Program-made: the position numbers and the translations under genes
Shown here: in pieces, positions 9,222 through 18,772 of the stretch
Numbering within the stretch: the first letter of the stretch is position 1
How the letters are laid out: the number at the start of each line of letters is the position of its first letter
The notes under the pieces: generated by a model
What the model was told of the DNA's origin: nothing
Databases searched by the model: none
Seen by the model: only the letters and a program-made list of their open reading frames with translations
Assembly (NCBI RefSeq): GCF_009649735.1
Contig: NZ_WJNH01000006.1
Location: forward strand, 1,469-65,468
DNA from: Salinibacillus xinjiangensis
GTDB taxonomy: Bacteria; Bacillota; Bacilli; Bacillales; Alkalibacillaceae
Length of the DNA stretch: 64,000 nucleotides
Direction: 5' to 3'

Positions 9222-10034
9222 TTGGCTAAATATAGGCAAGTTTTCGTGGACTTTTGGACAGATGGATTTGTTATGGACTTAACACGTGAAGAAAAATATT
9301 TTTTCCTATATCTTTTAACCAATAGTAAAACTACTCAATGTGGGATTTATGAGTTACCTAAGAAGGTAATAGAAAACGAAACAGACTTTGGTAAAGAAGA
9401 AATTGAGTATCTTTTAAATAGGTTTATAAATTATGGAAAGATTCTTTACAACGAAACAACTAAAGAAGTAATGATCGTAAATTGGGCAAAATATAATATG
9501 AGTCACAGCCCACCAGTAAAAAAATGTATAGAAAAAGAGTTAAGAGAAGTGAAAGATAAATCCTTCATAAACCTCTTTTTATCAAAAGTACAACAGTATG
9601 GATACAGTATAGATACCCTATATAGAGACTATGGGGAAGAAAAAGAAGAAAAAGAAGAAAAAGAAGAAAAAGAAGATCCCCCCTTTAGCGATATAGTAAA
9701 CTATCTCAATTATGTAACAAGTAAAAACTACAGCCCTACCTCAGACGATACTATAAGTATTATTCAGTTACGATGGGAAGAAGGGTTTAGTTTGGATGAC
9801 TTTAAGAAGGTGATAGATATTAAATCAGAAGATTGGCTTCATAACAGAAAAATGAACCAATATCTTAGGCCTGAAACATTATTTGGCCCTAAATTTGAGG
9901 GTTACCTAAATCAGAATGATAAAGAGGATGATTTACCTGAATGGTATGACGATAAGGGCTCACAACAAACAATGACGGAAGATGAACTTGCTAAACACCA
10001 CCAAGAAATAATTGAGATGCTGGAGACTGACTAG
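9222..10034 (+). CDS. Phage replisome organiser / DnaD-like replication protein
   Basis: A 270-residue protein starting MAKYRQVFVDFWTDGFVMDL. Bacillus and Lactococcus phage replication initiators of the replisome-organiser type begin in this way, with an N-terminal winged helix of about 100 residues. A glutamate/lysine linker follows, with four in-frame EEK repeats near residues 139-151. A C-terminal conserved phage domain (IVNYLNYVTSKNY to YLRPETLFGPKFEGYLNQ) matches the family that loads helicase at phage origins. Start is TTG with GAGGAG upstream. No helicase loader or origin genes follow, so it is a stranded phage gene, intact in frame. Confidence 0.75.
   Translation: MAKYRQVFVDFWTDGFVMDLTREEKYFFLYLLTNSKTTQCGIYELPKKVIENETDFGKEEIEYLLNRFINYGKILYNETTKEVMIVNWAKYNMSHSPPVKKCIEKELREVKDKSFINLFLSKVQQYGYSIDTLYRDYGEEKEEKEEKEEKEDPPFSDIVNYLNYVTSKNYSPTSDDTISIIQLRWEEGFSLDDFKKVIDIKSEDWLHNRKMNQYLRPETLFGPKFEGYLNQNDKEDDLPEWYDDKGSQQTMTEDELAKHHQEIIEMLETD
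9636..9671 (+). repeat. Four 9-bp tandem repeats (GAAGAAAAA)
   Basis: Four perfect copies of GAAGAAAAA within the replication gene encode EEK units of its linker. Because the unit is a multiple of three, slippage would change linker length without breaking the frame. Confidence 0.8.
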
Positions 10035-11014
10035 AGAACGACATCGTTATTAGTCAATTATAGAAATGGTGTAATCCATAATAAAAGGTTATGAAAGGAG
10101 CACTTACATTAACCTAAAATTTTTTAAAAAGCTAGTAGGTATAACTGAAATAACTACTAGCTTTTTAAATTTCTTCTAGATTCTTAGTAAATTATTCTGC
10201 CCTGGATCATTCAATGATTGGTATTGTTTTCCAATTAAAGAGGAGGCTTACGTAAAAGGAAGCGTTTTATTAACAAGACGATCCTCATTTTTTACCCGCT
10301 TTATATTAATATGTCATATTTCAAATCTCTACTTTAGTATGAGAATAAGCTGAATAATGGGTTGTATAATGAGATGGATAATAATTATTAATTTATTATC
10401 CATCTTTTTATCAATTTATAAGTAGTTATAAAATTAGTCACAGCATAGATTCCAGCAATTTCTTTCCCATATTTTAAAATACGAATATTATTGTTGTTAA
10501 TTTGTAGCTTATAACGTAAAAAAGTGTTCATTTTATATAATTTTAATTCATGCTTTTAAGTAAATTCGAAATTATTAATGGTTGGTTTTCAGATAGACTA
10601 AGTAAGACTATCGTTCTAAAAAGATGTACTAAAATTTTTATATCGACTTAACTATTTTTATTACATAGCTAAACAGTCCCATTTTAGTTCAATGGGGAGG
10701 GGAGATAGGTTTTAATTTTTTAAAATGATATTTTATACAAAGCCATTTTTAAAATTTTTAATTCGAATAGTCTACTTTAGATGATTTAAATTAGACTATT
10801 TTAAATATAAGGAAAATGGGAAATGATTCTTGGATACACTTTTTGTCAATTGGTAGCGCTATGTCAGAGGTGTGCATCTCAATGGCTTTAATGAATTAAC
10901 TATTTATTAAACTACTTAGTAGCTAAAAAGGATATAAAAAGGTACTGTATTAAGGTGTTTAATGATAAGATGGAATTATTATAATAGTGCTTTTTTAGGA
11001 GTGGAGGGAGTTCT
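10035..11014. other. Gene-free 980-bp stretch before hsdR
   Basis: No gene of any confidence. One strong hairpin terminator (10126-10166) follows the replication gene. The rest is very AT-rich. A TATAAT at about 10978, with transcription leading into hsdR, is the only promoter-like signal I can point to, and its -35 element is poor. Confidence 0.5.
10126..10171. terminator. Hairpin terminator
   Basis: AAAAAGCTAGTAG (10126-10138) pairs perfectly with CTACTAGCTTTTT (10154-10166). The flanking A and T runs make it usable in both directions. Confidence 0.7.
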
Positions 11015-13762
11015 ATGTCATATCAGTCCGAAGCACAGCTCGAAAAAAACATGATTAAGCAGCTTGTTCGACAGCAATATGAACAGGTTACGATAAAAGC
11101 TGAAGATGCACTAGTTCAAAATTTTAGGACTCAATTAAATAGATTTAATAAAAAGAAATTAGAAGGTCAGCCGTTAACGGATGAAGAATTCAGTCGGTTT
11201 TTAACTCAACTGAGTGGTAAGAGTATATTTGAAACAGCAAAGCTCTTAAGAGATAAACAAGTGTTTCAACGTGGTGATGGTACGGAGGTTTACCTGGAGC
11301 TTTTTAATACGCGTGATTGGTGTAAAAATATCTTTCAAGTAACTAACCAAACGACAATGGAAGGTAAGTATAAGAACCGTTATGATGTGACTATTTTGAT
11401 CAATGGGTTACCAGTTGTACAGGTAGAATTGAAGCGTAGAGGTTTGGACTTTAAAGAGGCATTTAATCAGATTCAACGTTATCGTAAACATTCATTTAAG
11501 GGTTTATTTAGGTTCCTTCAGATATATGTCGTTAGTAATGGAGTGGATACGAAGTATTTTGCAAACTCGGATGGTGATATTTTATTTGGCCATACATTTT
11601 ATTGGTCCGATTCAGAAAATAACCGTATAACCAACTTGAGTGACTTCACAGAGAGTTTTTTAGAGAAGTGTCATATAGCAAAGATGATCGCGCGATTTAT
11701 GGTTTTAAATGAAACAGAAAAGAATTTAATGGTCATGAGACCTTATCAAGTGTTTGCTGTAGAAGCACTAATTAAGAGAGCTTTGGACTCCAGGAACAAC
11801 GGTTATATTTGGCATACGACTGGTTCAGGTAAGACACTTACTTCATTTAAAGCAAGTCAAATCCTTGCTAATCAACCAGATATAACAAAAGTATTTTTCC
11901 TAGTGGATCGCAAAGACTTAGACTCTCAGACAATGGAAGAGTTTAATAAGTTTGAGCCGGACTCGGTTGATGAAACAGATAAGACTGATAATTTAGTAAA
12001 GCAAATTTCAGATATGACAAAGCCTCTTATTTTAACTACCATTCAAAAGATGGCGAATGCAGTAAAGAATAAAAAATATGAGAAAATCATGGATCAATAT
12101 CAAGATGAACGTGTAATTTTCATTATTGATGAGTGTCATCGTAGTCAGTTTGGTGAAATGCATAAGGAGATCTCTAAACATTTTAAACAGGCTCAGTATT
12201 TTGGCTTTACGGGTACACCTCGCTTTGAAGTGAATAAGAGTCAAGATGGACGAGTGACAGCTGATTTATTTGAAAAGTGTTTACACACATATTTGATTAA
12301 AGATGCGATTCATGACGGAAATGTATTAGGGTTTTCGGTAGAGTATATTAAAACAGTCAATATTGACTTTGATGAAGAAGATAAAACACGCGTACAAGGG
12401 ATAGATACAGATGAGGTATGGCTAGATGAGGAACGGTTAGAACTTGTCGCTAAGAATATCATTGATACGCATGAGAGAAGAGCAAAAAGTAAGGGATATA
12501 CGGGTATATTTACGGTTCAGAGTATTCCAATGCTTATTAAGTATTACGATATATTCAAAAAAATGGATCACAATTTAAGAATTGCAGGTATTTTTACGTT
12601 TGATCCGAATGAAGATAATGAAAACCGTGAAGAGCATTCACGCGACGCTTTAGAGCGTATGATGAAGGATTACAATAAAATGTTTGATAAGAACTTTTCA
12701 ACGGACAAGTTTCCTAGTTATTTTAAAGATGTGTCTAAAGGTGTTAAAACAGCTCAAATCGATATTCTCCTTGTCGTTGATATGTTTTTAACAGGATTTG
12801 ATAGTAAAAAGTTAAATACACTGTACGTGGACCGAAACCTGAAATACCATACATTAGTTCAAGCATATTCACGAACAAATCGTGTGGATAAGGCAACGAA
12901 ACCTTATGGAAATGTTGTTTGTTATCGCAACTTAAAAGAAAATACGGATGATGCTATTCGTTTATATTCGCAGACAGATACGGTTGATGACGTATTGATG
13001 AAAAGTTATGAAGACTACCTGGCACAGTTTAAAGCAGCACTTTTGAAGGTAAAGGAACTTGCGGATTCTCCTGCATCTGTTGATGGCTTGGAAAGAGAAG
13101 AAGATAAACACATGTTTATTGTTAGTTTTCGTGAATTAACGAAAAATCTAGTGAGGCTTCAGACCTTTACAGATTTTGAGTTTGATCCAGATAAACTAGG
13201 CATTGGACAACAAACCTACCAGGATTATAAGAGTAAGTATCTTCGCATTTATGATGAAACGAAGAATAGTGATGCTAAAGAATCCATTTTAGCTAACGTA
13301 GACTTCTCATTAGAATTGATGCACACAGACCGTATCAATGTTAGCTACATTATGAATCTAATCCGTAATATTAACTTTGATGATGAAGAAGAACGTGAAA
13401 AGACGGTTGATTTGATCGAGAAAGAATTAGATCGCGCAGATAATGAAGAACTTCGTTTGAAGGTGGGTTTGATTAAAAATTTCTTACACAAAGTCGTTCC
13501 TACTATGTCGAACCAGGACTCTGTAGATGATGCATATTATGAATTTGAGCAACAAGAGCGTTTAAAGGAAATTGAGACTTTTGCTAAGGCATTTGATATT
13601 CCACAGGAACAACTTCAGTCATTTATTGAAGAATACGAGTACAGTGGTGTTATTGATAATCAAGAAATCAGCGATACAATTAAGCTACCTTTTTTAAAGA
13701 AGAAGAAGCTGTTACAACGAATCATAACTTATATTTTTGAACATACAAAACGTTATAATTGA
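11015..13762 (+). CDS. hsdR: Type I restriction enzyme, R subunit (HsdR)
   Basis: A 915-residue motor and nuclease subunit of a type I restriction system; it translocates and cuts unmodified foreign DNA. The PD-(D/E)xK nuclease is visible as RYDVTILI (D124) and QVELK (E138, K140). It is followed by a superfamily 2 helicase with Walker A TGSGKT (269-274), Walker B DECH (372-375) and GFTGTP (motif III). The RecA2 part has MFLTGFDSKK and YSRTNR, and the C-terminal third is helical. The length is usual for short HsdR proteins. The ATG follows GGAGTGGAGGGAG. A terminator lies between hsdR and the half-S/hsdM/hsdS genes, so R and M may be expressed at different levels. Confidence 0.95.
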   Translation: MSYQSEAQLEKNMIKQLVRQQYEQVTIKAEDALVQNFRTQLNRFNKKKLEGQPLTDEEFSRFLTQLSGKSIFETAKLLRDKQVFQRGDGTEVYLELFNTRDWCKNIFQVTNQTTMEGKYKNRYDVTILINGLPVVQVELKRRGLDFKEAFNQIQRYRKHSFKGLFRFLQIYVVSNGVDTKYFANSDGDILFGHTFYWSDSENNRITNLSDFTESFLEKCHIAKMIARFMVLNETEKNLMVMRPYQVFAVEALIKRALDSRNNGYIWHTTGSGKTLTSFKASQILANQPDITKVFFLVDRKDLDSQTMEEFNKFEPDSVDETDKTDNLVKQISDMTKPLILTTIQKMANAVKNKKYEKIMDQYQDERVIFIIDECHRSQFGEMHKEISKHFKQAQYFGFTGTPRFEVNKSQDGRVTADLFEKCLHTYLIKDAIHDGNVLGFSVEYIKTVNIDFDEEDKTRVQGIDTDEVWLDEERLELVAKNIIDTHERRAKSKGYTGIFTVQSIPMLIKYYDIFKKMDHNLRIAGIFTFDPNEDNENREEHSRDALERMMKDYNKMFDKNFSTDKFPSYFKDVSKGVKTAQIDILLVVDMFLTGFDSKKLNTLYVDRNLKYHTLVQAYSRTNRVDKATKPYGNVVCYRNLKENTDDAIRLYSQTDTVDDVLMKSYEDYLAQFKAALLKVKELADSPASVDGLEREEDKHMFIVSFRELTKNLVRLQTFTDFEFDPDKLGIGQQTYQDYKSKYLRIYDETKNSDAKESILANVDFSLELMHTDRINVSYIMNLIRNINFDDEEEREKTVDLIEKELDRADNEELRLKVGLIKNFLHKVVPTMSNQDSVDDAYYEFEQQERLKEIETFAKAFDIPQEQLQSFIEEYEYSGVIDNQEISDTIKLPFLKKKKLLQRIITYIFEHTKRYN

Positions 13763-13773
13763 TTGTTATTTTT

Positions 13774-13813
13774 AAAAATAGCAGAAAAACATTTGCTTTT
13801 CCTGCTATTTTTT
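13774..13813 (+). terminator. Terminator between hsdR and the modification genes
   Basis: AAATAGCAG pairs with CTGCTATTT with further A/T pairing around it, and a T-rich tract follows. It would uncouple hsdR from the genes at 13879-17232. Confidence 0.6.
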
Positions 13814-13878
13814 ATTATGCTTAAATCACTCGAGTTACCAATGCTATTTTAAAAAATTGCAAAGAAAGAGGTGTGGTA

Positions 13879-14475
13879 TTGTTATTACAAAATTATGCTG
13901 ATGTATCACAGGGGTCATTTCTCTCTCGGATAAAAGAGGCTCCTTCTGATGAATCAATAAAGGTGGCCTTATATACGATGAAAGAGATGAACGAAAGCCT
14001 TGGTGTAGAATACTACCGTAGTAAAGAAAAGCCTCAAGATGTTTATGTGCTAAAGGAAAGATACCATGAATTACCTACAACAAAAGAAGGTATGGTGCTT
14101 ATTAATTTACAGTCTCACCAAGCTGTAGCTGTTCGGAAAGAACATACGGGTAAGTTAGTCCCTTCTAATTTTGCTATTATTGAACCTTTTGATAGTACTG
14201 TAGATGTAACTTACTTAGAGTGGTTCATCAATGAACATCCTTCATGTCGAAAGCAATTACGAATTGCTACCCAGGGAACGGTGGTGGCAGCTCTTTCTAT
14301 TAAAATGCTTCGAGAGTTAAATTTACAATTACCGACAGTTAACAAGCAAAAAATGATTGGCAACATGAATAGAGTACTTGAACGAAAAAAACGTTTAATC
14401 AATGAAAGGTTGAAGTTAGAAGAACTGTTAATCAAACAATTATCAATCAACTATCTTAAGGAGGAAGTTAAATGA
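13879..14475 (+). CDS. Half-size HsdS-like specificity protein
   Basis: A protein of about 198 residues resembling one target-recognition domain plus one conserved helix of HsdS. The middle part (KLVPSNFAIIEPF, YLEWFINEHPSCRKQLR, TQGTVVAALSIKMLRELNLQ) matches the usual end of a recognition domain, and the tail (RVLERKKRLINERLKLEELL) is a coiled-coil spacer. Full HsdS proteins have two such halves; the second HsdS in this operon is complete. I prefer the TTG at 13879, five bases after AGAGGTG, over a GTG at 13873 that overlaps it. Its stop overlaps the hsdM start (ATGA), so translation is coupled. It could change or broaden the target sequence. Confidence 0.75.
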   Translation: MLLQNYADVSQGSFLSRIKEAPSDESIKVALYTMKEMNESLGVEYYRSKEKPQDVYVLKERYHELPTTKEGMVLINLQSHQAVAVRKEHTGKLVPSNFAIIEPFDSTVDVTYLEWFINEHPSCRKQLRIATQGTVVAALSIKMLRELNLQLPTVNKQKMIGNMNRVLERKKRLINERLKLEELLIKQLSINYLKEEVK

Positions 14476-16025
14476 CATTAACTGAAAAGCAGCGCCAGCA
14501 ACAAGCTGAGTTACATAAAAAGTTATGGAATATGGCAAATGATTTACGAGGACAAATGGAAGCATATGAATTTAAAAATTATATCCTTGGTTTGATTTTC
14601 TATCGTTATTTATCGGAAAAGACGGAATACCGAGTTGCTAAGTTGTTAGAAGAAGATGATGTATCATTTGAAGAGGCGTGGAAAGATGAAGAATATAGAG
14701 AAGCATTAGCAGAAGAGCTAATTCAACAAATCGGTTATGTTATTGAACCTGAATATCTATTTTCAAATATGATTAAAGAGATTGGAAAAGGTGATCAGGG
14801 TAAGTTTGATACAGAAATGCTGCAAAACGCAGTGAATGCTATTACAGAATCAACTTTTGGAGCAGAAAGTCAAGAAGATTTTCAGAACTTGTTTGATGAT
14901 ATGGACTTAGCATCTTCGAAACTGGGCCGTGATGTAAAGTCACGCTCAAGATTGATTGCTAAAATTATGGCGAGTATCAGTGATATTCCATTCCTTCATG
15001 ATGATGTAGATATTGATGTGCTTGGTGATGCTTATGAATATATGATTTCGCAGTTTGCAGCAAGTGCAGGAAAAAAGGCTGGAGAATTCTATACACCTCA
15101 ACAAGTATCAAGAATAATAGCTAAGATTGTTACAGCTGGAAAGTCGGATATAAAGAGCGTTTATGATCCAACGTGTGGTTCGGGTTCATTACTTTTACGT
15201 GTTGCCAAAGAAGCGAATGTGCGTAAATTCTACGGTCAAGAATTAACAGCGACTACCTATAATTTGGCTCGAATGAATATGCTGTTACATGATGTGTCGT
15301 ATCAGAATTTTGATATTAAGAATGCTAATACACTTAGAGAACCATACCATGTAGATATGCGTTTTGAAGCAGTGGTTGCAAATCCCCCTTATAGCTCTAA
15401 GTGGAGTGGAGATTCGAAGTATTTGGATGATGAGCGTTTTAGTGCCTATGGAAAATTAGCGCCAAAATCAAAAGCAGATTATGCATTTGTTCAACATATG
15501 ATTCATCAGTTAGATGATAATGGAACAATGGCCGTAGTATTACCTCATGGAGTTCTATTCCGTAGTGCTGCAGAAGGAGTTATAAGAAAATATCTTATTG
15601 AAGAGAAGAACTATTTAGATGCTGTAATAGGACTTCCCGCTAATGTTTTTTATGGTACTACTATTCCGACGTGTATTCTAGTGTTTAAAAAATGTCGTGA
15701 AGTAGATGAAAATGTATTGTTTATTGATGCGTCAAAAGCATTTGAAAAAGGAAAAAATCAAAACTATTTACGTGATGAAGATGTTGAAAAGATTGTTAAT
15801 ACGTATATAAAACGTGAAACGGTTGATAAATATTCTTATGCTGCTACTTTAGATGAGATAAGAGAAAATGATTTTAACCTTAATATTCCTAGATATGTTG
15901 ATACATTTGAAGAAGAAGAGCCAGTAGATGTTTTTGAGGTTAAGAAGAGAATTGAAGAAATAGACAAAGAGATTGAGGAAATTGATGTGGATATAAAAGA
16001 ATTCTTTAAAGAATTGGGGGTGTAA
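14472..16025 (+). CDS. hsdM: Type I restriction enzyme, M subunit (HsdM)
   Basis: A 517-residue adenine-N6 DNA methyltransferase of a type I system; it methylates the recognition site set by HsdS. An N-terminal helical domain (about 1-160) precedes the Rossmann domain with FYTPQQV (206-212), the S-adenosylmethionine motif DPTCGSGS (232-239) and the catalytic NPPY (304-307). A C-terminal acidic coiled coil (EEIDKEIEEIDVDIKEF) contacts HsdS. Its start overlaps the end of the half-S gene and its ribosome binding site (AAGGAGG) lies inside that gene. The hsdS gene follows after four bases. Confidence 0.96.
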   Translation: MTLTEKQRQQQAELHKKLWNMANDLRGQMEAYEFKNYILGLIFYRYLSEKTEYRVAKLLEEDDVSFEEAWKDEEYREALAEELIQQIGYVIEPEYLFSNMIKEIGKGDQGKFDTEMLQNAVNAITESTFGAESQEDFQNLFDDMDLASSKLGRDVKSRSRLIAKIMASISDIPFLHDDVDIDVLGDAYEYMISQFAASAGKKAGEFYTPQQVSRIIAKIVTAGKSDIKSVYDPTCGSGSLLLRVAKEANVRKFYGQELTATTYNLARMNMLLHDVSYQNFDIKNANTLREPYHVDMRFEAVVANPPYSSKWSGDSKYLDDERFSAYGKLAPKSKADYAFVQHMIHQLDDNGTMAVVLPHGVLFRSAAEGVIRKYLIEEKNYLDAVIGLPANVFYGTTIPTCILVFKKCREVDENVLFIDASKAFEKGKNQNYLRDEDVEKIVNTYIKRETVDKYSYAATLDEIRENDFNLNIPRYVDTFEEEEPVDVFEVKKRIEEIDKEIEEIDVDIKEFFKELGV

Positions 16026-16029
16026 TTTT

Positions 16030-17232
16030 ATGGAGACTCCTCAGCTTAGGTTTAGAGGGTTTAATGATTCGTGGGAAAAGAAGGCGTTTGATGATTGTGT
16101 TGTGATTAAATCAAAGTTGATAGATCCTCAGGACGATAAGTATTCTGATTATCCCCACATAGGAACGGCAAATATGGAAAAGCACTCAGGTAAATTGTTA
16201 GATTATAAATTAGTTAAGGAAGAAAATTTAATAAGTGGTAAGTATGTTTTTGGTGAACAGGATATTATTTATGGAAAGATTAATCCTCAGCTTGGTAAAG
16301 TGGTTTTTCCAAAATTTAAAGGTTTATGCAGTGCCGATGCATATCCTCTTAGTGCTAAAAAGAATGTTATGGAACCAGGTTTCTTGTTTCAACAATTGTT
16401 AACGCCAAGGTTTTTAAAATATTCTATTTCGGTTTCCATGAGAACAGGTATGCCTAAAATTAATAGATCAGAATTGAGCGGATTTAAATTTATTCTTCCC
16501 TCATTAAATGAACAAAAGAAAATAGCATCCTTTTTCTCTCTCCTTGACGGTCGGGTTGAGAAACAGCAAGCGAAAATTGAAGCATTGAAAGAACAAAGGA
16601 AGGGTTTACTTCAAAAAATGTTCCCGCAGCGAGGTGAACACGAACCGAGCTTTAGATTTAATGGATTTATGGGAGAATGGGAAGAAAAGCAATTGAGAGA
16701 TTTGTTTGAAATCAGGGATGAGAGACAAATTCCAACTATCGAAGCTCCTCTTATGGCATTTACCTCAACAGGTGGGGTTGAAGAAAAAGGAGATAGGTAT
16801 AATCGTGAATTCTTGGTCAAAAACAAAAGTAAAAAATATAAAAGAACCGAATTTAATGATTTAATTTATAGTTCAAATAATTTAGATGTTGGGGCTATTG
16901 GTAGAAATAAATATGGAACGGCAGTTATTTCAGATGTTTATGAGATTTTCAAAACTAAGGAAGGTGTTACTCCCGAGTTTTCCGAATTGATAATTCAACA
17001 AAAGAACTTTTTAAATAAAGTGTTGAAATATAGACAAGGAGCTTTATATGGGCAATATAGAATTCATGCAGATGATTTCCTTAGTGTTGAAATAAATGTT
17101 CCATCTTTAAAAGAACAGACTAAAATAGGGAGATTCTTTTCCCTTATAGATCGACACATCAAAAAAGAAGAACAGAAACTTGAAGCTCTAAAAGAACAAA
17201 AGAAAGGCTTCATGCAACAAATGTTCATCTAA
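16030..17232 (+). CDS. hsdS: Type I restriction enzyme, S subunit (HsdS)
   Basis: A 400-residue specificity subunit with the classic tandem layout. First half: PQLRFRGFNDSWE, recognition domain, then LPSLNEQKKIASFFSLLDGR and EALKEQRKGLLQKMF. Second half: PSFRFNGFMGEWE, a different recognition domain, then VPSLKEQTKIGRFFSLIDRH and EALKEQKKGFMQQMF. The two conserved helical spacers are direct repeats and set the distance between the half-sites; the recognition domains differ, implying a split asymmetric target. It is the last gene of the operon and ends at a strong terminator. Confidence 0.95.
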   Translation: METPQLRFRGFNDSWEKKAFDDCVVIKSKLIDPQDDKYSDYPHIGTANMEKHSGKLLDYKLVKEENLISGKYVFGEQDIIYGKINPQLGKVVFPKFKGLCSADAYPLSAKKNVMEPGFLFQQLLTPRFLKYSISVSMRTGMPKINRSELSGFKFILPSLNEQKKIASFFSLLDGRVEKQQAKIEALKEQRKGLLQKMFPQRGEHEPSFRFNGFMGEWEEKQLRDLFEIRDERQIPTIEAPLMAFTSTGGVEEKGDRYNREFLVKNKSKKYKRTEFNDLIYSSNNLDVGAIGRNKYGTAVISDVYEIFKTKEGVTPEFSELIIQQKNFLNKVLKYRQGALYGQYRIHADDFLSVEINVPSLKEQTKIGRFFSLIDRHIKKEEQKLEALKEQKKGFMQQMFI

Positions 17233-17237
17233 TAAAG

Positions 17238-17272
17238 AAAACGGCCATGCTAAAAGAGCATTGGCCGTTTTT
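17238..17272. terminator. Bidirectional terminator between hsdS and the recombinase
   Basis: AAAACGGCCATGCT pairs with AGCATTGGCCGTTTT with one G-T pair, around a five-base loop, with A and T runs on both sides. It separates the convergent hsdS and recombinase genes. Confidence 0.8.
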
Positions 17273-17285
17273 ATGTACTATTTAT

Positions 17286-18260
17286 TTAAAGTCCGATTCC
17301 CGATGCCGCATTATCATCAAACAAATTCGCTTTTTTGATATATCGTTGCAACGAATCACTTCGCTTATGCCTCGTTTGCTTCATAATCTGATGCTCAGCC
17401 TTCCCAGCCTTTGCAGCTGTACTACAAAAACCACTTCTCAGACTATGGGCTCCATAGCGTTTCGCATCTAATCCAACATCCTCGCAACACTTTTTTACAA
17501 CCAATCGAACGGATTGATCGGTTAACCGTCCCATAACATTTCCATGCCGATCCACCCGTCGAAACAATGCACCTTCCGTAATGTCAGCTGCCGCAATCCA
17601 ATCTTCAAAACTTCTCACAGGACAAGTGGTTGGATTGCTCCCGAATGGGAGTGCAATCATATGCCCTTCCCCTTTTTGATCCGTTTTACTTTTATTTAAC
17701 TGGAGGATCAATCCGTCCCTAGTTTTTGAAATATCTTCGATGTTTAAACTGACCAATTCACTACGACGTAATGCTGCTGACCAACCAATCACAAGTATAG
17801 CGCGATTACGAACCCCGATCAATTTATTCTGCGGCAAGACTTCAATTACCCGGCGTAGTTCATGTAGCCAAAGCGCTTCTTTCCCTTCTTCTTTAATCCC
17901 GATTCTTCGCTGAATCCCTTCCCAAACACCCTTTACCAAAGCTGTTTTGGTTGGACTTTTAAATCCAGCTGTTTCATGACGTTGTGAGATCGCCGTCATC
18001 TTTCGCTTAATGGTCGCTGCTTTTTTTGTTCTTCCGAGAAATGTTATGTAAGACACAAGGGTTTGTGGTTCGGTTGGAAGGGACTCTAGTGCGTGAGCCT
18101 GGCACCATGATTCGAATTGATTCCAGTCAGTTCCGTATGCTCGTTTAGTATTTTTAGATTTAGAGTTTGCTAGATGTTCGCGTGCTTCCTTTTGAAGTTC
18201 TTGCACTTCCGTAGAAAGTTCATTTGTTTGCTGCGTTTGAAGTTTGAAATCATCGATCAT
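17286..18260 (-). CDS. Tyrosine recombinase linked to the type I R-M locus
   Basis: A 324-residue XerC/D-like recombinase, unlike the tRNA-Leu integrase in length and in having no AP2 domain. The core-binding domain (about 30-120, NTKRAYGTDWNQFESWCQAH) precedes the catalytic domain with R166 (ALRRSEL), H272-x-x-R275 (HSLRSGF), H298 (TRHKRSD) and Y307 (LQRYI). All active-site residues are present. Recombinases beside type I loci sometimes invert or exchange hsdS recognition domains. Here only one full hsdS and one half-S exist and no inverted hsdS cassette is visible, so that role is an inference. Its ATG overlaps the stop of a 52-codon upstream gene. Confidence 0.88.
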   Translation of the reverse strand: MIDDFKLQTQQTNELSTEVQELQKEAREHLANSKSKNTKRAYGTDWNQFESWCQAHALESLPTEPQTLVSYITFLGRTKKAATIKRKMTAISQRHETAGFKSPTKTALVKGVWEGIQRRIGIKEEGKEALWLHELRRVIEVLPQNKLIGVRNRAILVIGWSAALRRSELVSLNIEDISKTRDGLILQLNKSKTDQKGEGHMIALPFGSNPTTCPVRSFEDWIAAADITEGALFRRVDRHGNVMGRLTDQSVRLVVKKCCEDVGLDAKRYGAHSLRSGFCSTAAKAGKAEHQIMKQTRHKRSDSLQRYIKKANLFDDNAASGIGL

Positions 18261-18415
18261 GTTTCATTTTCCTCCTCTTCGTCACAAATGTCCGCGATGA
18301 TGTCATATAAAGCTTTATTTTCAGGGGAGAGTTCCTCATAATTTAGGAATCCTTTAAGAAATTGTTCCACCTTATCTTTAAATTCTTCAGACACTTCTTC
18401 GTCGTTCGGTTTCAT
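18257..18415 (-). CDS. Small acidic protein coupled to the recombinase
   Basis: A 52-codon frame encoding MKPNDEEVSEEFKDKVEQFL, ending DICDEEEENET. The stop codon overlaps the recombinase start by four bases (ATGA), the classic sign of translational coupling. It is very acidic and predicted helical. No family is recognised; it could be a recombinase partner or directionality factor, which is only a guess from position. The binding site before its ATG is weak (GTGATGGA). Confidence 0.5.
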   Translation of the reverse strand: MKPNDEEVSEEFKDKVEQFLKGFLNYEELSPENKALYDIIADICDEEEENET

Positions 18416-18772
18416 TTTCCATCACACTTTTTCCGTATTATTCATTTAATTCTATATATCGGTAATATGGTTTATCGATAGTTAGAACGAATCATAGCAA
18501 AATTAATAATCTATAATCAATTTTACCAATTCAAATACCAATCTGTAAAAATAAAGTGAAATTTATTAGATATGACTTTTTGGACATTTACACCTTCTTC
18601 AGTCCCATTGCATTAAAAAAATAGGGCGTTTGTACCTGAAATGATAATAGAGCAAGGTTGTGTCTCGCTCTATTATCATTTCATACATAAATTACACTCA
18701 CTATTCCAATAAGTTCCTTATGTATGGAGGCTATGTGATTTATTAAGCTAAAGTCATTCTAAATCAATTATC
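18416..18772. other. Gene-free stretch
   Basis: AT-rich, without a credible gene. It contains the 17-bp perfect stem at 18637-18683, which separates the recombinase operon from the next minus-strand gene. Confidence 0.5.
18637..18683. repeat. 17-bp perfect inverted repeat
   Basis: TGAAATGATAATAGAGC (18637-18653) and its exact reverse complement (18667-18683) flank a 13-base loop. It lacks a T-run directly after the stem, so it may be a weak terminator, a processing site or a protein binding site. Confidence 0.6.

Noticed and set aside
13879-18260. Invertible hsdS cassette driven by the recombinase
   Set aside because: No inverted copy of an hsdS recognition domain or inverted flanking repeat is visible between 13.8 and 19.3 kb.
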